This document shows, piece by piece, positions 1 through 11,611 of a DNA stretch of 64,000 bases. Location: the NCBI GenBank assembly GCA_021234155.1, contig JAJEKV010000006.1, positions 15,018,902-15,082,901 of the forward strand, written 5' to 3'. The notes under the pieces are model-generated. The model was not told where the DNA came from. It ran no database searches and saw only the letters and a list, made by a program, of their open reading frames with translations. The position numbers and the translations under genes are program-made. Within the stretch, counting starts at the first letter, position 1. Every line of letters begins with the position of its first letter. The stretch comes from Isoetes taiwanensis. Taxonomy: Eukaryota; Streptophyta; Lycopodiopsida; Isoetales; Isoetaceae.

Positions 1-396
1 GCCAATGCTTGTTCTCGGCTTAGACCGATCTGTTTGAGGAAGAGAAATAGTCACATTATTTCTATCATCACGAGTTCAAATAAAATATGAATAGGTCTAG
101 CTAGAGTTCACATACATGAGAGAATGACTTGCTATAATTTGGTGTGCAAATATGCTTGCACATATAAGCTGTCTTGCATTTGTAAGTTTATAACCTCAGA
201 TGAGCATGAGGGGTTTTTATTGATCAGTTAAGGCAAATGATGAGTTATTTGCATAGAAGTTTTCCAAAAGTTTACTACTAGTACCAAGTTGATTCTCATA
301 TGCGTAACACAATTATAAGCATCTTTACATGACTTGTTGGCCTCTTCCATGCGGGTCATATTGACATAATGCGGAACATGTATCCCTATGGCGATT

Positions 397-570
397 GAAA
401 ATGGAGCGTTCATTTTGCAAGCGGCTCATATGATCATAAACGAACTTGCCTTGCTCACTTTTATTCTAGTTATGCTCTTTCATGTCAACGGCTTAATTAA
501 TGGTCTGAAGCGGATGCCTTTGCTATAGCATCAAAGGCTGCGTGAATCACGTGTACTAGATTTAGATTTT
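397..570 (+). repeat. Duplicated segment, copy 1 (partner at 1772-1952)
   Basis: This stretch, from GAAAATGGAGCG to the TAGATTTAGATT near 570, is repeated with small indels at 1772-1952. Both contain a shared core ending GCATCAAAGGCTGCGTGAAT. The second copy directly follows the ankyrin-like piece, so copy 1 is probably a duplicated exon fragment. Several differences are small indels involving C-G dinucleotides. Confidence 0.8.
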
Positions 571-602
571 AAAATGGCGGGGAAGTTCCAAGGTAATGTT
601 TT

Positions 603-704
603 TCTAATGCCACCTATATGGTTAAAGAGGAAGCAAAGTATCTCTCGGACATGTCAGCGGGAAAGGACATTGCTAACCACGATCTTTTATGGGGCCCTCA
701 TGAG
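603..704 (+). pseudogene. Coding-like exon fragment, product unknown
   Basis: A stop-free stretch of about 34 codons contains residues such as KEEAKYLSDMSAGKD and NHDLLWGPHE. It ends at CATGAG followed by GTAGCT, a plausible splice donor. I do not recognise the protein. It lies upstream of the ankyrin-like piece on the same strand and may come from the same source gene. The residue mix looks like coding sequence, but 34 codons is short. Confidence 0.35.
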
Positions 705-1640
705 GTAGCTTTATATCTTTTTTTTTTTTTTTTTGCTTGTCAAATTCCGTTACTCACTCTCTCGGTCGCTAACTTACCATCCTAGGCTGCAACGAAATTG
801 GAAAGTTAAAAGACAAAGGAATATCTCTTCGGGCACATCGGGGAATGTTGGTTTTACTATGGACCTTTCTTATCCCCCATCTTTGGATGTGAATTTGCAG
901 TATTCTTCTCGTTCAACTTCAATAAGCGGTGTTGGTGTGGACCAAGGCCCAAGTGGATTACTTTATGTGAGGCCACCTCACGGCGCTCAACTTGTGGTCT
1001 TCAAGTTCATCTTTGGAGGACTGGGGAAGCATGTCGTTTTCCAACCGCGATTCTTTAGCACAAAAATTTGGGAATTGTGCGTATAGAGAAGGGACAACGA
1101 GTGTGGACCGAGAGGACCAAAGCTTCGTCCAAAGGCGCCGTTGGAGGAGGAGCAAAGGCTGCAAATCTTTGTTCTTGAAGCCTTCAAGCGGCCGATTTGC
1201 CGAGCAAGTAAGTTTTCAACTTTGGCGGACTTCCAAATCTATATTATAAGACTAAATGTCATTACATTGTCTTGTGTTGGCCCTGTCACAAATGCGAGAT
1301 ATTTGAATGCCTTAGTCGGGATGGCTATATTAATTGATTCTATGCCAAGTGGCGGATCTATCACTAAAACTACATTATTGCTTATTTATAAACATGATAT
1401 ATAGTGGAAGTTTTTCCGGAGGCTTGGACTCAATTGAAGTGGGCCGGAACTTGCTGGTAAGACCAATACATTTTGTCAAAACGTCAAACATTCTACTTTC
1501 AAACAAATTATAGATGCATAGATAGAGCATCTGCACATACATGCACTTAGCGTTCTCTTTTCGGACATTCTTTAAAGTAAACCATAATTGCGGGTTGTTG
1601 ACATGGGAGGTTTTCTCATTTGTTTTTATGCATGTGCTTT

Positions 1641-1955
1641 TCGATTGGGTTGATAAGGATGGAAAGACACCCACGACTCTAGTTTGTACCCGACCCGAGC
1701 TATTTGATATGGTTATAACTCTTTTAAATCACGGTGCAAATGTCAATGCGTCTGAGGCACAGTATGTATATTGAAAATGGAGCGGTTCATTTTGCAAGCG
1801 GCTCATACAATCGTAAAAGCGAACTTGGCTTGCTCACTTTTATTCTAGTTATGCTCTTTCATGTCCAGCGGCTTAATGGTCTCGTGGAAGCGGATGCCTT
1901 TGCTATAGCATCAAAGGCTGCGTGAATCACATTGTACTAGATTTAGATTCTTTGC
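1641..1955 (+). pseudogene. Ankyrin-repeat fragment, XBAT35-like
   Basis: The frame from 1643 reads DWVDKDGKTP, then a Cys-Thr-x-Pro-Glu-Leu-Phe-Asp segment, then LLNHGANVNA. This matches the first ankyrin repeat of plant XBAT34/XBAT35-type RING E3 ligases (pattern W-x-D-x-x-GKTPL...ACT...LF...LL-x-x-GANVNA). After 1774 the frame shifts, and a second frame carries ENGAVHFAS and LVEADAFAIASKAA, resembling the next repeat. The RING domain is not visible. The expected Leu-Ile after GKTP appears as Thr-Thr in a CpG-containing stretch, so some defects could be consensus errors. Source-family assignment is fairly confident; functional status is doubtful. Confidence 0.55.
1772..1952 (+). repeat. Duplicated segment, copy 2 (partner at 397-570)
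   Basis: Second copy of the segment described at 397-570, directly continuing the ankyrin-like frame. It keeps a longer open frame than copy 1. Confidence 0.8.
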
Positions 1956-2470
1956 ACTTATCTAAGCCACATATCACATTATCCACAACAAGATCTCCAA
2001 CTCAAACAAAGTTCGATGGGGAAGCCCCCGCTAGATTTTTACGGATGAATCAACTTTATAATGTGGTTGGATTGAAACATCATGCAAACGTATTTTTAAC
2101 ACGTTGGCCATTGAACAACGCTTCCCGATCTTACTGTCCAGAACAATTATAAGACATAGCAGTTGTCTAAGTGGTGCCATTTACAACCACGTTCACAAGT
2201 ATTTGCCACAATGGATGTTTTGGACCAGCTGCAATATTCAGGTTGCTTGCTCATCACACGGGTAGTTTACTCCTATTGTAAATTCAAGGGGAAAATGAAT
2301 AGGCTTCTAATTGCTCGAAATTGTTTACACATGAATTCTTACATGCGGTGCGAGGCGGTATAAGTGCAAAACAACGCTATACGTTTTGAGGTGAGTTTTG
2401 TGGCTCCTCTAAATAACAATGTATCATTTGTTTGGATTATATGGACTCTTTATCTTGCTTTCCAGCCGGT

Positions 2471-2629
2471 GAATGTGACACTCGTTGATATTGGAGGGAA
2501 AACGGTAATTTATGCGAGAAGGTGTTGTAGATCCTTCTAGGCTGCCAAAGATAATTGAGGAGCTCATCAAAAGAAATCTTGGTCATGCACCCCAAGACAA
2601 CATGATGTATGCCAAATGCCTAGAGAAAG
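2471..2629 (+). pseudogene. Coding-like exon fragment, perhaps ankyrin-type
   Basis: One frame begins VNVTLVDIGGKT. A shift of frame then gives EGVVDPSRLPKIIEELIKRN and a further 15 or so residues before GAGAAA followed by GTAAAT, a possible splice donor. D-x-GGKT resembles an ankyrin repeat start, but the second half is not an ankyrin pattern I can place. One frame change is needed to join the two halves. It is on the same strand as the ankyrin-like piece at 1641 and could be a later exon of the same gene. Product not recognised. Confidence 0.35.
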
Positions 2630-4925
2630 TAAATGGTCATTTATTTATAATAGTCAAGTATGGCAATCATGCAAATTTTTTCTAAGCGTAACATTGTCAA
2701 TTGCTTAAGCCCCTCGGCTTCTTCCAAATTCAAACCGATCTTTTAGGGCACAAACTCTCCTTCCCATTGCATGCATGGTCATACAGAAATTCTCATGCAC
2801 ATGATTCCTATTCCAAGTTGTCTAAGTGCATAGGCTGAGTCCTTGGAAATTTGAAGTTCAAAAGATCATAACGGCATGCTTGGTTCTTAGGCGGAAGTCG
2901 GGTCATGTGCTATACTTATAATTAATTGTGCTCCTGCATCAAGGCAAAAGGCATTTTAGTTCGGCCCTCTGGCAATAATTCTGATCGGGATCATCACCTC
3001 ATCTTGATAGAGCCCATCATGCAAACAATGCAATGCCCTCTATCATCCGGAGACTATTCTTTGGTAATTTGGTCTCTCCGAATCATTTCCTTAAACACAT
3101 TAGAGGGATGCACAGTTCCGGCTTCAAGTGTTCTACTCTTGCACGGTAATGACAACATAGAGTGGTCAATAATGAGTTATGACATGGCCATTTGTGGAAT
3201 TTCTTTGAACATGGATATGCTCTTAAATCGGATGCTTTGGAGGTTGTTGTCACAAGGAAGGCCTTTAATGTATTAAGAGTGCCAAGAATTATAGATAAGT
3301 TGTTTCTTTGCATACGCATATTTGGCCTAGGTCACTCCTTCAAATAAGGTAAGTATTACGATAATGTTAAAACCAATGATGCATCATTGCCGATGCACAT
3401 GAACCATTGTTTTGTGCGGTTGAGGCAGGCAGTCACAATCTTTTGTAATCATGGTTTAATAGTGGGAAGTTCGGAGGAGATGGTTGTATCTTGAAATGGT
3501 GTGTTTTTAGTTGATGATTTTTACATCCCGACAATATTTAATAAGGAAGTTGTAATATGTGTAGGTATGGCATAATTGCTTGCCAATTGGAGTACATATA
3601 TTGATGGAGTTGATGTTCTAAGTCTTGGTTACGCAATACAAGTAGCCACACGGAATGAAAGCTTAATCGGGCATTCGAGTTCAAACAATTATATGTACAT
3701 GGCATCCATTGCGAAGTTGATACAAAGGCTGATATATTTTGGTTGTGCAAAACTTAAACCTTAGAGTTTAGTAGTTTAGAGGAACAGTTCTACCGGCTTA
3801 ACAAGTTCAAAATGCATCCTTAGTGCACAGTCAAAGCATTCAAAGCATTTAGTGCATTATGATCAGGCCGATGATCGAGTGTGGCAAATGTTATGCAGTA
3901 TTGCAAAAATTTCTCTAGTCAATTTAGTTTAATCACATTTCTCAAAATCATTTTGGCTTTGCTTGAACATTGGGAAGCGGATGGCATCATAGAAGGTCGA
4001 TCATGCTAAGTAGTTGTTTTCACAATTTTTTTGTAGCACATTGGGGATTTTGGACTTGTTAGATGTTAGATGGTAGCTAGAGGAATATCTTGGAGTTAAA
4101 ACTCGCTCAGAAAATGCCATGTGAAGCCGCTTCTTTTTTTGAATGCTTTGCTTTTAAGAAAGTTGACACGAAAATAAGTTAGCAAGCTTTTACGTTTCAT
4201 GCTTCGAATGTGAAACACTTTTCTTGTGCAGCGACAAATTCTTATAGGCATAATGTGATGCGCTTTAATACTTTGCGGAATGAGGAAAGGGGAATGTGTT
4301 AACATAACAGGTCTTGTGATCTCTTTAACTAGATAGAATTCTTGGAAATTATAATTGCAATATTTGTGCATAATCCCATGAAATGGACACTTTCCAAGTG
4401 TGCATGTTGAAGACTTTACCTATAGATCATGCTATATGTTTATAGGTAGAAAAGCTAATGCCTCTTCAGTTGAATTCAAATTTAGCTTGACCTTCTGCTT
4501 TCACCTTATTCACTTAGATGTCTTCACCTTCAACTCAGACTCCTTCAGTTTAGTAAAAATTTTGGTTCGACGTTCCAATTTATCATACAATTTTTTTTGC
4601 AATTTTGACTTTCAAATGACACATACAAAGGTTGGTGAACCATGTTCCTTGCTGAAAGCCTTATGCTAAAATTGTTTAGGAGTGGCAATGCGTTTTCAGT
4701 CTGGTGATATCTAAATACTCTAGGGTCAATATTTGAACAACTTTGACTTGAAAAATGGTCATAAAAATGGTCTCAGACATTTTAGCGGTTTGACTCAATG
4801 CTGAACGAATGCCTGGTGTAATGACTTGACTACATGGAAGGGAATGAAAATTATAATAGCATTCCAGGAATGACTGAAAAATAGCAGGCATGGGCAAACA
4901 CATTTTGTCTTGCCAGATTATGGGA

Positions 4926-4961
4926 TATCTATGATACTCTAGTTATCTATGATACTCTAGT
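4926..4961. repeat. 18-bp tandem duplication
   Basis: ATCTATGATACTCTAGTT occurs twice in direct succession. Confidence 0.85.
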
Positions 4962-6333
4962 TATTAAATTGGCGTGCTTGAGCTATGAATTCGTGTAATG
5001 CCATGCAATAGAAAAATTTGAAATTTCATTTCCTCGAGTTAAGCGAGAGAGTATATTATATTTGATATGAAACCATTGTCACTTGATTTGGAAAGAAGGT
5101 ATTGTGATTGTTTTATTCAACATAAGCCAAACATCCCTCATTGTTGGACGAGCGTGGCGAAAAATTGGCGGAAAGCTCAAATTTACTTGGTTTTTTATTT
5201 ATGCAGCGAAGGCGAAGATGGGCAGGACACATTCCCGGACTGCAAAAACCCAATCTTCTTTCTTTCAAGCTACTCATTTACACGATCATTTTAGCTTTGT
5301 TAAGCTTCCTGCATATTTTCTCAGAATTTGTGCATAAAATTTGAATAGATCTATGCGATTTCTTATTTCTGCATCGTGTAGTTGTTTCTGCCAGTACTGT
5401 AGTTCCGTTATTAGAGAAGCTAAGATACGGAAGCATTTTTGTATGCCAATGCTAGCAGTTGCGAAGATCTTTGCTTAAATATTTGAATGTTGTTAGCTTG
5501 CCCTTACTAAGGGGATGATTTGCCTATGCATGTTTTCGACAGAGTAAGCGCACATCTTTGAAGATTCATGATTAGGCCGGTAAGCTCCACTAGATTATTT
5601 CTTCTTTTCATCTTTGCTTTATTGCTCTGCTCAGTTTGCTTTAAGCGATTTTTCCTTTTTGCATGGTCTAAATCCTATATCTTGGGTGACTTGGAGCTAT
5701 GGTTGAGCTTAGGGGCCCGATCTCTAGAAATCCCCTCATGAAGTCTCGATTGAGTTAAATTATTTACGTTGAAATTCTCGACTCATCAAGTTCTCTTAGT
5801 TTTTTATAGATCACGATTATATATTTTGTGGGCATTTGCTTACTTTTGAAGTTTTTAGATTATTGACAAAGCGTCTCTTAGAGTACATGCTTTAAGGTGT
5901 TTGCCAAAACATTGGCATGATTTGTCCATACCACCAACGAAGCCTTCTTATGGGAAGGAAATCATGAGTCTAAGCTTTCACAATTGCTGTGTGGTTATCT
6001 TGCAATATAACATTTCAAACATTTTGTATGGTTCTAGTGCTTCATGAGTGTAAGGCACATAAATTCAAAGTGTATTGTGATACCAAGCTAAGACATCTCT
6101 CCTTTTGTATTTTTTGCAGGGTTTGATTGAGACATTGATGGTGTCTTTGGTCGAGGATTAATTAGTGATTTGGTTGGACGTTTGACCAAAGGGTGCATCT
6201 TCATTTTATTTCATCTTCATTGTAACAATCCATTATAATGGATAATAGCTATTGCCAATCGGGATAACAGCTTGGATCTTACTCTCATATGTTCATAAAC
6301 CATAGCAGATAACCCATTGATAGTACAAAAACT

Positions 6334-6335
<2 letters not shown>

Positions 6336-6373
<38 letters not shown>
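6336..6373. repeat. (TA)n tract
   Basis: Uninterrupted TA dinucleotides between the 3' CTTG end of the first element and segment 6374-10586. Confidence 0.97.
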
Positions 6374-6374
<1 letters not shown>

Positions 6375-9300
6375 TAGCCTGAACAAATCCTCTTGACTTG
6401 CTAAGACATCCAAGCCTACCTTACTAACTAAAAGGTAAACTGGACTTATCGGACCCCAAAAGGGGAGGCCTTAGAGATTAAAAGACTGATTGATACCAGA
6501 GTGTATCACCATAACAGCCCAAAATTAGATTAATTACAGCCCAAGGTGGTCACAAAACTATAACAGCAACTAAATGTTGCCCACCGAAAAGACACTATGT
6601 CGATGAACTATAACTTAGAGAGCATGCCGATAAAATTCAGATAATATAGACCAGAGGATATTTTACATAGGAGAAACATGATATTTTTCAAAAGGAAAAA
6701 CAGAATGATGAGATCACGATGAAAGCCATTAGTCTTGATTTCCACATATACAGATGCAGAAACTATTTTCCTTCCAAAGACATGAAATATTTGAGAGACA
6801 AATATTTGGTCTACTCAGAGTACATCAGAATCAAAACCAAAATTTTATTTAGTAATCATATACAAAAGCAGCAGAATAGAAAACCAGTGATAACAATAGT
6901 GACTCTAGTTTTCAACTCGAGGATGTAATGCAAGTAGAAAGTTAATTACCACATATCATACAAGAGCTCTGCTGCCCAAAGCAGACTGCTAACTTACCAA
7001 ATTGAGGTAAACTAGAAACAAGTTTAAAGTTGTGTTCATAAGCTTGAAGAATGAATCCGTAAGCCTGCTTACATAATGCCAAATCCACAATGCATGGGAG
7101 AAGGTAGTTCGGTTACCTGCAGCAAAAATGCACTTGTTAGCCTAAGAAGGGTAAAAATGCATATGCTAGCAGGTAAGCTGTGAACAACCTTGGCCTTTCG
7201 GCCCTTTACCCACAAATTATTTTAAATCTTAAGAATAGAGAATTGTAGTAAAGTGAGAAAACTGTTGACTAAAGCAGAACAGCTCATACTAGTGTTAAAT
7301 TAGGGTGCCATATGTTAGAAAATAATGTAATCTAAGAAGCCACAAAGAGTGTAGGTCGTTGAGCAGGCTGGAAAAGCTTGAACAAAAACATAACAGAATT
7401 AATAAGCATTAGCTTTAACCACTTGCAGAAATCATATTGGTACGGGTTTATGTGTCAACAGAATTTCCATAAGGTCATTTAATGAGCACTAAAGGATCAC
7501 AACTTCATATCCACTAATATTAGCAATTATACTACCAACTAGGTCTCAGAGTTATTATTTAAACCTCAGAATACATAAAATACCCAAGGATCTCACCCAA
7601 AACCTGCCATCATGATAAACCGCTAAAAAATGAGAGGTGTCATGCAAGCAAAGGAAATCTAAGTAGAACTAGAAGCAGAAGCCCATTCACAGCATTGGAT
7701 CTGTTTGCTGGTTTAGAATGCAAACCATGCCAAGATTCCATGAATCAAACATGCTTATATGTCAAAATCCAGTACTAAGCAGATGTATTATGCTGACAAT
7801 ATTATAAACTGAAATTAAGCAAGATACCAAGCTAGACTTAGATAGACAAGCAAAAACTGGGAAGAAGATTGTAGCTCATAAGCGCAATCAGAATTAGCAG
7901 ATCTGAGGTCAAACAGTTGATAGGCCTGCTATAATAGACAATTTATCCATCAAAAACCAAGGCCAACGGATCTAGGTAGCAAAAGCCTGCTATACTGTGA
8001 AAGAAATCAGTCCATCTAGAGATCATAAGCAGTATGGTTTAATATAATTCAACCCGTGAAAGCCCAAGAGAGAAAAGGAATTGCACCCAGCTTTGCGTAA
8101 GAGTTGTGCCTGAATAATAGGGACATCGTCATAAAGGGATTAACCCATGCAATCTGCTTACGCCACTGAAACACATGTGAGCCAATTGGATAGACCTCAT
8201 AAATATGTTTATGAGTATGCTGGCCAAGACCTATCAACAATTATGAGTAGGACGGAATAAAGAGGCAAGATACAGTGAAGCTGCAATTTAAGCCAATAAT
8301 ATATGCAATAATACAAGCAAGATAAAGTGAAGCCAATAATACATGCAATACAAGGGCAGATGTCAGATCCATTAATCAAAATTAATCTAGATAAGGGGAG
8401 CATAACAATAAGCAAGAACAATGGTGATCCACCAGCCCAAAGCCCACAATGCAAATATAGATTAAATGGAGAGGGAAATCTGTTGCAGTAAAGAATTAAG
8501 AAAAAACATGAGAGAACCATATCTATATGCCATAAAATCATAGTTGTAAAATGCTTGTAGATAATACAATAAATGCAAAGGAAGATTGCTGTCAGATACA
8601 TCAGTCAGATTTAATCTAGATAGGGGGAGTCTAAAAACTATAAAACATGTAAGAACTTAAGCACAATAAAAGGACCTGATTAGGCTGGATGTCTTCATTG
8701 TCAGCATCATCATTCTCCAGAGAAAAAATCAGAGGTACAGTTTCGGTATTACTGGTAGATGACTCCAAATCCTTTGGCATTTTGCTGCTATTATCCAGAA
8801 ATGGAATGAATCACATGATGCCTGGGTCGTTGGGCGCCTTTAGGTCTGCCTGCCTTGCTCATATCTCACTAAAAATGCAGAATGCATAACCTTTACCATT
8901 AAATTTATAGAGTAGCTAGTGCCACGAAACCAAAACCATCTGTACAAATGATCATATGTGGCAACTTGTAACAAGAGCGTGATTACATCAGCGAAGGTTG
9001 TTGCTGGCCATGCCATAGTCCGGAACCGCCCAGAGCCAGCCGAGATCTGTATCCTAATCAGGTTTCCAGTGGCCGGTAAGGGTTACGACCACTATTAGGT
9101 TAAATCCGGATCATGACGATCTGTTGAAGTCCGCTGTCTGTAGACCATATAATATATCGAAAATATTAACCAAAAATTATCAATAGCTATTTGCATAACA
9201 TGAAATAATGGTTAAAACGAAAAACAAGAAAAATTTAGGCCCCAAATAGAATTACACCATGCTCAAAGGTTAATGAAACCCTTTGTAAATATTAAAATGG

Positions 9301-10586
9301 AACAAGCCACCTATACGTCACACCATTGGTGTATATTGCATCAACACAAGAGCTACGGTCCATTATTAGCCAAAGGCCCAGTCTACCATTCAGTGGCTCT
9401 AAACACATAATACAACCGATATGAGAATAATCGACCTAGGGTGCCACTTAGCGGACTCATGCTAAATTGTCAAATAGGTCCAGTCTAGCTGTTAAAAAGC
9501 GATAAACACAAAGAGGGGTATATTTAATATCACTGCTTTCACAAAAATTAGGTTGCCTCAATTATAGTTTCTATTCAACAGAAGGAGTTATAAGAAGTGT
9601 ACATTCCAACATTTGGAAATACACAGAGAACCTTCCGTATAAGACTGAACGAACCACGGCATATATTGACACAGGACATCACTAGGTGAAGGTCATACTC
9701 TACCAAATCACATGCATACCAAGTGCCAGAATAATACAGACAAGATCTCTGTCCATAATAGAGAAGGGACAATTGCTTCATAATGCATCACACTTAAACC
9801 ATAGAAATGCTTTTAGCTAAAGGCGTATACTGTCATGCAGAGAAGTTAACCAAAGGTTTCAGAAGCTATGATTATAGTAACAAAAGTGTGCATTAACGGA
9901 TCCCTTGCCATAATGGTACAATGGTGCAATAAAATATTGCATATGCAGTTAAACAATACGGGAGACCCTGTCAAGAGTTAAACCGTTAGGACAAAAAACC
10001 GCAGTTAATAAATGAGTGAATCAAGACCACCACCATTAAATGTTATGTGCCCCAAAGACACATGTCCAATTACATCTAGGGAGTAGATAGATACAACTTA
10101 GATCTAGCATAGTCAAGCACCAAATGGGCCAACCCATGTGCACTTAAAAAAAATAGAGGGCCTTGCTCCGGCCAAGGCGACATATAACCAGCACTTAAGA
10201 AATCCAGAGCACTACAAAAGTCAAGGGATCACGGAATAAAATGTAATACAGTAGGATAAGAATGCTAAATGGAATCACAAAACTCCTTTCACCGTCTTGT
10301 ACAAAAAATCAAAGAACCTAAAGTTATATTAGAAAATCCTTGTATAAACTAAGAGGTCTTTCTGATAACGTTCCTACTGTTGCTATATGAAAAGGTCAAA
10401 ATGTTAGCAAAACAAGTTAACCTTCCCATTCTCCATCCATTGCTTTTTGGTGACATAGTGTTACCATGTACAGATCAAAGAAGGAAATATGCCTTTGCAA
10501 CAGTCCAACAACCAGTTTAGCATTCTATGCACAGAAGAGGCTCAATTCTCACTCATAACAAAGATTAGCCCTAAACTTAGCTTATA
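6374..10586. other. TA-bounded segment without recognised ends or genes
   Basis: This 4.2-kb stretch lies between two TA tracts but does not show the TC/CTTG ends of its neighbours. Its left edge read on the minus strand ends GTTCAGGCTAG before the TA tract, and CTAG is a canonical Helitron 3' end. Its right edge has no TC. The sequence is AT-rich and CpG-poor with intron-like character. A minus-strand stretch near 8673-8780 is open (MPKDLESSTSNTE, ending CAG followed by GT) but too short to name. A 130-codon minus-strand frame at 8209-8601 is hydrophobic and looks like chance in AT-rich DNA. A GC-rich patch lies at about 9000-9130. No convincing gene was found. Confidence 0.4.
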
Positions 10587-10602
10587 TTTATATATATATA
10601 TA
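10587..10602. repeat. Short (TA)n tract
   Basis: TA dinucleotides ending directly before the TC at 10603. A second short TA run lies inside the element end at about 10609-10617. Confidence 0.9.
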
Positions 10603-11591
10603 TCACTAATATATATACAGGTATTAGATGTGTGGTTTGTCATCCCATGCCCATGTTCATAGAGATTGATCCTAGCCGTCAAATGGTTGAGATCAACGGT
10701 TAGGAAGATTCCACCTCATATAGTGCATGATGGGCATAGATATGAAAATTCCTTTCTGATGAGGTGGCGTGCCACATGCCCTTTATTTTGCATGGGGGCA
10801 TGTATGGGTTATGCATGGGCATCCACCTACCCCATGTCTAAGCCATTGGATGGGGGAAGATGAAATCTAGGCCTTCAATACAAAGTAGGGGAAAGTGCAA
10901 AGAAATTCTTTGAAAAAGGTAAGGTGGCACCTTTATTTAATGAGGAAATAATGAGGTGACAATATTTATTAATGGGCCATGTTCCTAGAGATTGATGACA
11001 ACCATTGGTAAAATGATGGGTTCACCGAATATATACGATGGCTCTTGGTCTTATATGACATTTAGTTTTATTGAGGTATAGTCATTGGCATTTGACGTCA
11101 GCTGATGTGACATGCATTTATGAATGGTAGTAAAGGTGAGCATGTTGGGATGATGCGATGGGTGTGTGGATTAATGTACTGAACTTAAAATTGTGACATG
11201 CATAATTTTGCAACTTTGGAAGTCCATTTTTTTGAATTGAAAAATAAGGATCCCTAATAAGTACAATGTGCAAAATAATTATAGAATTTGGTGGCAATAC
11301 TGCCATTAATTTCTTTGACCATGTGTTCCCTTAATTGTTGGCAGTAAGAAGGCCACAATCCTTAACCTGAGGTTCTGCATTGTCAGGAATTTGTTATTGT
11401 TTTCTAAGGGAATCTGAAGGGAATCTACGTAGATCATTCACATTGGGTATGTTTTGCAGTGTATGTTTGTATAATCTTAAGCAATACTTGCAGTATCTTC
11501 GGACTCCTAATAGATTTCTCCAAAACTTGGGTTATACTTCCCAATGTACGTACATTCGACTTTATACACCCTCTCACGGTACAAATACTTG
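10603..11591 (+). mobile_element. Helitron-like element, 0.99 kb
   Basis: The left end is A then TCACTAATATATATACAGG. The right end is GGTACAAATACTTG at 11578-11591, followed by T. The 5' module (to about 10990) carries the shared pieces AGAGATTGATCCTAGCCGTC, a GCATGGGCA-rich stretch and GAGGTGGC-type blocks also present in the other elements. The 3' half (11310-11380) matches, in reverse orientation, the shared 3' region of the minus-strand elements: it contains a piece reading CTGAGGTTCTGCA whose partner near 13700 is the complement. No coding region. It is the shortest complete member here. Confidence 0.6.
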
Positions 11592-11611
11592 TATATATAT
11601 ATATATATATA
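11592..11611. repeat. Short (TA)n tract between two elements
   Basis: TA dinucleotides directly between the CTTG end at 11591 and the TC at 11612. Confidence 0.92.

Larger units (their letters stand above)
1..6335 (+). mobile_element. Helitron-like element, 3' part (5' end outside window)
   Basis: The right end reads GATAGTACAAAAACTTG at 6319-6335 and abuts a TA tract. The same end, in either orientation, closes seven other segments of this window. The final CTTG is followed by T, as expected for an insertion between A and T. The 5' TC end is not in the window. Coding-like fragments (at 603-704, 1641-1955 and 2471-2629) lie on the plus strand, which is the element's own strand. Outside those pieces I see only AT-rich sequence with short duplications. 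Most of 2700-6300 has no recognisable gene, although 6100-6160 looks like a pyrimidine tract plus CAG followed by a short open stretch. Confidence 0.5.

Noticed and set aside
5141..5344. A frame beginning with RGEKLAESSNL and ending in a hydrophobic segment, recalling R-SNARE (VAMP) tails
   Set aside because: The central SNARE-motif residues do not line up, and a probable splice acceptor (TTTATGCAG) falls inside the match.
8209..8601. 130-codon minus-strand hydrophobic frame
   Set aside because: Ile/Leu/Tyr/Cys-rich composition typical of chance frames in AT-rich DNA; no family signature.
8780..8890. Minus-strand KAGRPKGAQRP stretch recalling BED/AT-hook starts of hAT-like proteins
   Set aside because: No zinc-binding Cys/His pattern follows and stops interrupt the frame.
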